DNA of 10,842 nt, from contig QWHP01000051.1 in the NCBI GenBank assembly GCA_021404985.1, forward strand, positions 1 through 10,842, in the 5' to 3' direction. Positions 7,644 through 10,842 of the stretch are shown here, one piece after another. The stretch is from Actinobacteria bacterium ATB1 (GTDB lineage Bacteria; Actinomycetota; Acidimicrobiia; UBA2766). Position 1 is the first letter of the stretch; every line of letters begins with the position of its first letter. The notes beneath the pieces are model-generated. The model searched no databases. It saw nothing but the letters and a program-made list of their open reading frames with translations, and had not been told where the DNA came from. The position numbers and the translations under genes are program-made.

Positions 7644-8868
7644 CTCGCGGGGTCAGGTCTCCGCTTGTGTCCCGGCGTCGCTGCCAGCGGCGCCGGTCGG
7701 CAGCACTGACCGCCGCCGCGCCAAGGGACAGCAGGCGAAGGTCGCCCATGGGCGTACCTCCACCGGAGTTGGGCACGAAAGCCATGGCGAGCTCCCGGCT
7801 CGGGTCTGCGAACGCCCCCGACCCGCCGTAGCCGTAATGACCGAATGCGTGCGGAAGGATCCCCCGCGTGGTTCCGACCATGTGGTAACCCAACCTCCAG
7901 CGCATGGGCATCACGACCACGAGATCGAGGCGGCGTGTCTGGATCTCGCCGATCGCACGCACCGTCTCACGCGACATCAGGTCCACGCCGTCGAGCCCGC
8001 CTCCCTGCGCCAGCACCGCGTACATCCTCGCCAGCGACCGCGCCGTGAAGAAGCCGTTGGCGGACGGGATCACGGCATCCCTTATCTCACCGTCCCAGAG
8101 CAGGTTCTGGATGCCGTGCGGGACCATGGCGTTGACCATGCGTCTCGTGTTGATCGGCGAGCGCACCGCGGAGAGGAACTTACCCCCGAGCGTTCCGAGC
8201 CAGTGCAGGCGTGAGAGTGCCTCCTCGGGGAACATCGGACCCGCCATCTCGGCTGCACGATGGCGCTCGGCCTCGGGAAGGCCGAACCACATGCCGTCGA
8301 GACCCAACGGCTCGGCGATCTCCTCCCGGACGAAGTCCTCGATCGGCCGGGCGGAAACACGGCGCACGATCTCGCCGACGAGCCAGCCGTACGTGAGGGC
8401 GTGGTAGCCGCTCCTGCTTCCGGGTGTGTACGCGGGCCGGGCCGCGGCGAGCGCGTCGGTCATGAAGTCCCAGTCGAGGATGCGCTCCGCCCTGTCGACG
8501 AGGACCCTGACCCCGTGCAGTCCGGCACTGTGGCTCAGGACGTGCCTGACCGTCACGTTCTCCTTGCCCTCGGCGGCGAACTCCGGCCAGTACTTGGCCA
8601 CGGGGGTCTCGTAGTCGACGAGGCCACGATCGGCACAGACGTGGAGAGCGGTCGAAGCGACGCCCTTGGACGTGGAGAAGCACATGGCGACCGTGTCCTC
8701 CCTCCACGGGCGATCCTCGCCTGCCTCGCCGGCCCAGCAGTCGACGACCTTCTCGCCGCGGTGATAGATCGTCAGGGACGCGCCGGTCCCCGGACGGCCG
8801 CGCCGGATCTGTCGCTGGAAGAGGTCGGCGACGCTCGAGAAGTCATGGTGAACGAAGCCTTCGACCAA
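7618..8868 (-). CDS. Class C beta-lactamase-like serine hydrolase (EstB/PBP family)
   Basis: This is a 416-residue serine hydrolase of the beta-lactamase/penicillin-binding fold used by many esterases. The nucleophile motif STSK is at 65-68 (Ser65, Lys68). The catalytic tyrosine is Tyr155 in SGYHALTYGWLVGEIV. The third motif is probably GHYGYGGSG at 343-351, replacing the KTG of true beta-lactamases. Typical family segments LSHSAGLHGV at 111-120 and NGFFTARSLARMYAVLAQGG at 271-290 are present. There is no signal peptide or membrane span, so it is probably a cytoplasmic esterase or carboxylesterase-like enzyme rather than a drug-resistance enzyme. The start is a TTG directly after an in-frame TGA; a GGGGG run five bases upstream is a weak ribosome site. 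A small lipoprotein gene ends 51 bases upstream on the same strand. Confidence 0.88.
   Translation of the reverse strand: MVEGFVHHDFSSVADLFQRQIRRGRPGTGASLTIYHRGEKVVDCWAGEAGEDRPWREDTVAMCFSTSKGVASTALHVCADRGLVDYETPVAKYWPEFAAEGKENVTVRHVLSHSAGLHGVRVLVDRAERILDWDFMTDALAAARPAYTPGSRSGYHALTYGWLVGEIVRRVSARPIEDFVREEIAEPLGLDGMWFGLPEAERHRAAEMAGPMFPEEALSRLHWLGTLGGKFLSAVRSPINTRRMVNAMVPHGIQNLLWDGEIRDAVIPSANGFFTARSLARMYAVLAQGGGLDGVDLMSRETVRAIGEIQTRRLDLVVVMPMRWRLGYHMVGTTRGILPHAFGHYGYGGSGAFADPSRELAMAFVPNSGGGTPMGDLRLLSLGAAAVSAADRRRWQRRRDTSGDLTPRVRSVGVPG
7637..7659 (+). terminator. Hairpin at the methyltransferase stop codon, candidate terminator
   Basis: GACCTGAC (7637-7644) pairs perfectly with GTCAGGTC (7652-7659) around a seven-base loop; the methyltransferase TGA is within the left arm. 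No T-run follows (TCCGCTTGTGT), so a classical intrinsic terminator is not fully met, but such U-poor hairpins are common in high-GC actinobacteria. On the opposite strand it lies inside the end of the hydrolase gene. Confidence 0.4.
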
Positions 8869-8919
8869 TCACGCCCCCGTGGATCCGAAGCCAGAACGAT
8901 ACCAGTCGAACGCTCCGGC

Positions 8920-9168
8920 TCAGGGTCCACCCATCTCTTCGAGCTGCCCGCTGCGCTCCTCTGCATCCTGGGCGGTGTCGTTCGCCTTGTCCACCGCAGA
9001 CCCATAGGGCACACTGCTGCCGCCGTAACCGCTCCCGGGCGCGGTGGTCGACGTGGCAGCCGGCTGCGTCACGGCGGGCTGTTCGCTGCCGCTGCTGCCC
9101 TGCGTTCCGCAGGCGGCCAGGCTCAGCCCGGCTAAACCTGCGGCAACAACCAGTCCGAGTCTCCTCAT
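8920..9168 (-). CDS. Small predicted lipoprotein of unknown function
   Basis: This is an 82-residue protein with a clear lipoprotein signal: positive start MRR, hydrophobic LGLVVAAGLAGLSL, then lipobox LAAC with Cys20. The mature part (20-82) is a low-complexity Ser/Thr/Gly/Pro-rich segment to about residue 58, then a short charged helix-like tail ending EERSGQLEEMGGP. I recognise no domain; it is probably anchored on the outer face of the cytoplasmic membrane. The frame is open upstream to 9882, but that part is antisense to the flavoprotein gene; the signal peptide fixes the start at ATG 9168-9166. No convincing Shine-Dalgarno or -10 hexamer precedes it. The serine hydrolase follows after 51 bases, so the two may be one transcript. 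It is divergent from the flavoprotein gene, 69 bases away. Confidence 0.7.
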   Translation of the reverse strand: MRRLGLVVAAGLAGLSLAACGTQGSSGSEQPAVTQPAATSTTAPGSGYGGSSVPYGSAVDKANDTAQDAEERSGQLEEMGGP

Positions 9169-9225
9169 GTCCGCGTGATCGACACACCCGGGGCGCCGAC
9201 TTGAGTCGAGATCGCGCGCAGGTGG

Positions 9226-9237
9226 CAGACTCGCCGC
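9226..9237 (+). promoter_or_regulatory. Candidate -10 element of the flavoprotein gene
   Basis: CAGACT (9226-9231) ends exactly six bases before ATG 9238, the same geometry as CAGTAT before the methyltransferase. AGGTGG lies upstream but is too far (about 12 bases) to be a normal ribosome site. A leaderless transcript is suggested; the hexamer is only a partial consensus match. Confidence 0.3.
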
Positions 9238-10521
9238 ATGGGCAAACCGCGTGTGGTCATCGTCGGTGCCGGCTTCGCCGGTCTCGCCTGCGCACGCGGC
9301 CTCGACGGCCGTCCCGTCGACGTCCTCCTCGTGGACCGGACGAACTATCACCTTTTCACGCCGCTCCTCTATCAGGTTGCCACCTGCCTGCTCAATCCCT
9401 CCGACATCGCCATGCCGCTGCGCAAGGTGTTCCGGGGCTCCCCCAACGTGCGCTTCAGGCAGGCGGTCGTGACAGGGATCGACCTCGATGCGCGCAAGGT
9501 GCGCACGGGCGAGGGTGACGAGATCGGCTACGACCGGCTCGTCGTGGCGGCCGGGACGGAGGCGAACTACTTCTCCAACCAGGCGATCGAGGCCGCCGCG
9601 CTGGGGCTCAAGACGCTGCCCGAGGCGCTCACGCTGCGCAACCACACGTTGCGTTGTCTCGAGGAGGCGACATCGGCGGGCCGCGACCCCGCACCCTGGA
9701 TCACATTCGTCGTCGCCGGAGGCGGTCCGACGGGCGTCGAGTACGCGGGCGCCCTCGCGGAGCTCGGCCGCCTGGTCCTCCCGCTCGAGTATCCGGAGAT
9801 CCCGTCGAACCTCTTCCGCGTGATCCTCGTAGAGGGCCAGGACAGGCTGCTTCCCCCGTTCTCCGAGGCCTCGGGCAGGCATGCAGCCGAGGCGCTCAAA
9901 CGCCGGGGTGTCGAGATCCGCCTGTCAACCCTCGTCTCCCACGCCGACGCCGAGACTGTCACGCTCTCGGACGGGGAGGTCGTGCGGGCCAGGACACTCG
10001 TCTGGTCCGCGGGTGTCCGCCCTGCGGGGCTCGCCGAGGAGCTCGCCGCGCCCCATGCCCGGAGTCGGCGCGTCTCAGTCGACGAACGGCTGGGTATTGC
10101 CGGGCGCGTGGATGCATTCGCGGTGGGGGACAACGCTGCGTCGACGGTGGAAGAGGGGGAGCTGCCGATGCTCGCGCCACCGGCAATGCAGCAGGGACGT
10201 TACGCCGCGGAACGGATCCTCGCGCTGGAGGCAGGCGACTACGGGTACCGTCGCTTCCTCGCCACCAACAGCGTCGCAGGCGTCACTCTTGGTGCCACTG
10301 CGAACGTTCGGGACGTGGATCCGGATTTCTTGCCCCATCAGCCCGCTAAGGCCCCGGCCAGCCCGGAAGGCGCCATCTTTGGCCACCACCGAAAGTGTCT
10401 GGATCAAGTCATCATGCATAACTGCTCCTCCGATTCCTGTTCGTCGCTCCCGCTCGACGGCCAAGCCGGGGTGGGGCCCCGGACGTCTCGAACGACCACG
10501 AATTGCTCCGCGAAGTATTAG
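9238..10521 (+). CDS. Type II NADH dehydrogenase-like FAD oxidoreductase, C-terminus replaced at a junction
   Basis: Residues 1 to about 332 are a typical NDH-2-type flavoprotein, which passes electrons from NADH to quinone at the membrane without pumping protons. The FAD-binding dinucleotide fold is VVIVGAGFAG at 6-15, the NADH-binding fold is FVVAGGGPTGVEYAGALAEL at 157-176, and the second FAD contact is FAVGDNA at 294-300. LAPPAMQQGRYAAERILALEAG at 312-333 is the family's conserved late segment. After that (about base 10231-10245) homology ends: the expected C-terminal part with the membrane-anchoring helices is absent, and the remaining roughly 93 residues are an antisense reading of a CheC-like gene. 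The true gene is therefore truncated and the stop at 10519-10521 is accidental. ATG 9238 has a CAGACT hexamer six bases upstream. Confidence 0.85.
   Translation: MGKPRVVIVGAGFAGLACARGLDGRPVDVLLVDRTNYHLFTPLLYQVATCLLNPSDIAMPLRKVFRGSPNVRFRQAVVTGIDLDARKVRTGEGDEIGYDRLVVAAGTEANYFSNQAIEAAALGLKTLPEALTLRNHTLRCLEEATSAGRDPAPWITFVVAGGGPTGVEYAGALAELGRLVLPLEYPEIPSNLFRVILVEGQDRLLPPFSEASGRHAAEALKRRGVEIRLSTLVSHADAETVTLSDGEVVRARTLVWSAGVRPAGLAEELAAPHARSRRVSVDERLGIAGRVDAFAVGDNAASTVEEGELPMLAPPAMQQGRYAAERILALEAGDYGYRRFLATNSVAGVTLGATANVRDVDPDFLPHQPAKAPASPEGAIFGHHRKCLDQVIMHNCSSDSCSSLPLDGQAGVGPRTSRTTTNCSAKY
10237..10419 (-). CDS. CheC-like chemotaxis protein, N-terminal fragment cut at the junction
   Basis: On the - strand ATG 10419-10417 is preceded five bases upstream by GGAGGAG (10431-10425), one of the best ribosome sites in the window. 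The first 60 or so residues resemble CheC/CheX/FliY phosphatases: a helix ending in AGRGLSGLMGQEIRIHVPNVR (about residues 20-40; in the family AxxALSxLxGxxVxIxVPxV), then DAVGGEEATVPVVA. CheC proteins dephosphorylate CheY-P using an E-x2-N motif; the aligned positions here look like Val and Lys, so this first site would be non-functional if the alignment is right. Homology stops about 10237, where the sequence becomes the flavoprotein gene. The upstream gene on the same strand is a CheA end, which supports a chemotaxis identity. The exact right boundary of the break is uncertain by about ten bases. Confidence 0.55.
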
Positions 10522-10842
10522 GCGGTGGCCAGCATCGCCTGTTCGTTGACCAGGCTGGCTGTATCGACAATCAGCCCGAGCGAGCCGTCGCCGAGAATGG
10601 TCGCTCCGGTGATGCCCCGGCGGTTGCCGACGAGCTCACCGAGCGACTTCACAACCACGTCCTGCTCCCCGAGCAGACGATCCACCATGAAGGCCACCTG
10701 GCGCTCGCCATGGCGGGCGGCGACCACGAACCGGCCGAAGTCGATACCCTTCGGGCGCGTATCGCCGAGCGAGGCCGCCAGGTCCATCATTGGCAGCAGG
10801 CGCGAGCGCAGGCGCAGCGTCTTCATCCCATTTACTGAGTGG
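10518..10842 (-). CDS. cheA: C-terminal CheW-like domain of chemotaxis kinase CheA (5' partial)
   Basis: The gene enters from the right edge and ends with TAA at 10520-10518. The 107 or so visible residues form the second half of a CheW-like (SH3-like) domain as found at the C-terminus of CheA: RLRSRLLPMMDLAASLG, then FVVAARHGERQVAFMVDRLLGEQDVVVKSLG, then GITGATILGDGSLGLIVDTASLV. The GATILGDG...LI.D segment is typical of the CheA end and less so of free CheW. This domain couples the kinase to CheW and receptors at the cytoplasmic face of the membrane. No kinase domain is in view, so CheW or CheV remain possible. A CheC-like start follows 98 bases downstream on the same strand; that gap holds its ribosome site and a GC-rich six-pair inverted repeat (10466-10482). 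Confidence 0.8.
   Translation of the reverse strand, partial: HSVNGMKTLRLRSRLLPMMDLAASLGDTRPKGIDFGRFVVAARHGERQVAFMVDRLLGEQDVVVKSLGELVGNRRGITGATILGDGSLGLIVDTASLVNEQAMLATA

Noticed and set aside
7618..8868. Serine hydrolase as an antibiotic-resistance beta-lactamase
   Set aside because: No signal peptide and no KTG motif; the STSK, YHA and GHYG pattern is that of cytoplasmic esterase-like members of the fold.
9169..9882. An upstream in-frame extension of the lipoprotein gene
   Set aside because: It is antisense to the flavoprotein gene, and the internal signal peptide with lipobox marks the true start at 9168.
10466..10482. CCGGGG-TGGGG-CCCCGG inverted repeat after the cheA stop as a terminator
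   Set aside because: It has a six-pair GC stem but no T-run on either strand and sits in a very GC-rich stretch, so chance is a sufficient explanation.
10237..10521. The flavoprotein's last 93 residues as a novel fused C-terminal domain
   Set aside because: The opposite strand of the same bases has a strong ribosome site, CheC-like motifs and a CheA neighbour, so the + strand tail is a shadow.

Overview
The window is GC-rich throughout (about two thirds G+C in the lines I counted). Its genes are short-spaced and several look leaderless, with a -10-like hexamer 6-7 bases before the start codon and no Shine-Dalgarno. Together with an actinobacterial-style DapE/DapC pair and a hexameric-type citrate synthase, this suggests a high-GC actinobacterium, perhaps of the Acidimicrobiia. 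That placement is inferred from style only.

Left part (1-4595): the end of a sialidase/BNR-like beta-propeller protein is followed by a PEBP (YbhB/YbcL) family protein on the + strand. Converging on these from the - strand is a probable unit dapE - dapC - gltA: succinyl-diaminopimelate desuccinylase, an aminotransferase best read as succinyldiaminopimelate transaminase, and citrate synthase. dapE and dapC are two bases apart and catalyse neighbouring steps of lysine/diaminopimelate synthesis.

Middle part (4596-7659): divergent from dapE is a PAP2-type membrane phosphatase whose N-terminus carries four 12-bp tandem repeats. Its end overlaps a TetR-family regulator. Next come a ferritin-like di-iron protein and a class I O-methyltransferase. 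The di-iron gene has a clear sigma70-type promoter (TTGACT-17-TAGGAT) whose -35 box lies inside a 20-bp palindrome. A second site with the same TGAC-N10-GTCA skeleton lies just before tetR. The likely picture is a TetR-controlled oxidase/methyltransferase cassette of unknown substrate, with autoregulation.

Right part (7618-10842): a class C beta-lactamase-like serine hydrolase and a small lipoprotein lie on the - strand. Divergent from them is a type II NADH dehydrogenase-like flavoprotein. At about 10231-10245 the flavoprotein's homology stops in mid-gene. The sequence then reads on the - strand as the start of a CheC-like gene, preceded by the C-terminal CheW-like domain of CheA. This is a chimeric junction: either an assembly join or a real rearrangement.

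No gene-free stretch exceeds 300 bases. I saw no tRNA, rRNA, CRISPR array, insertion sequence or riboswitch. I found no convincing wholly new multi-gene system; the TetR/di-iron/methyltransferase cassette is the most interesting functional unit, and the 10.2-kb junction is the most important anomaly.
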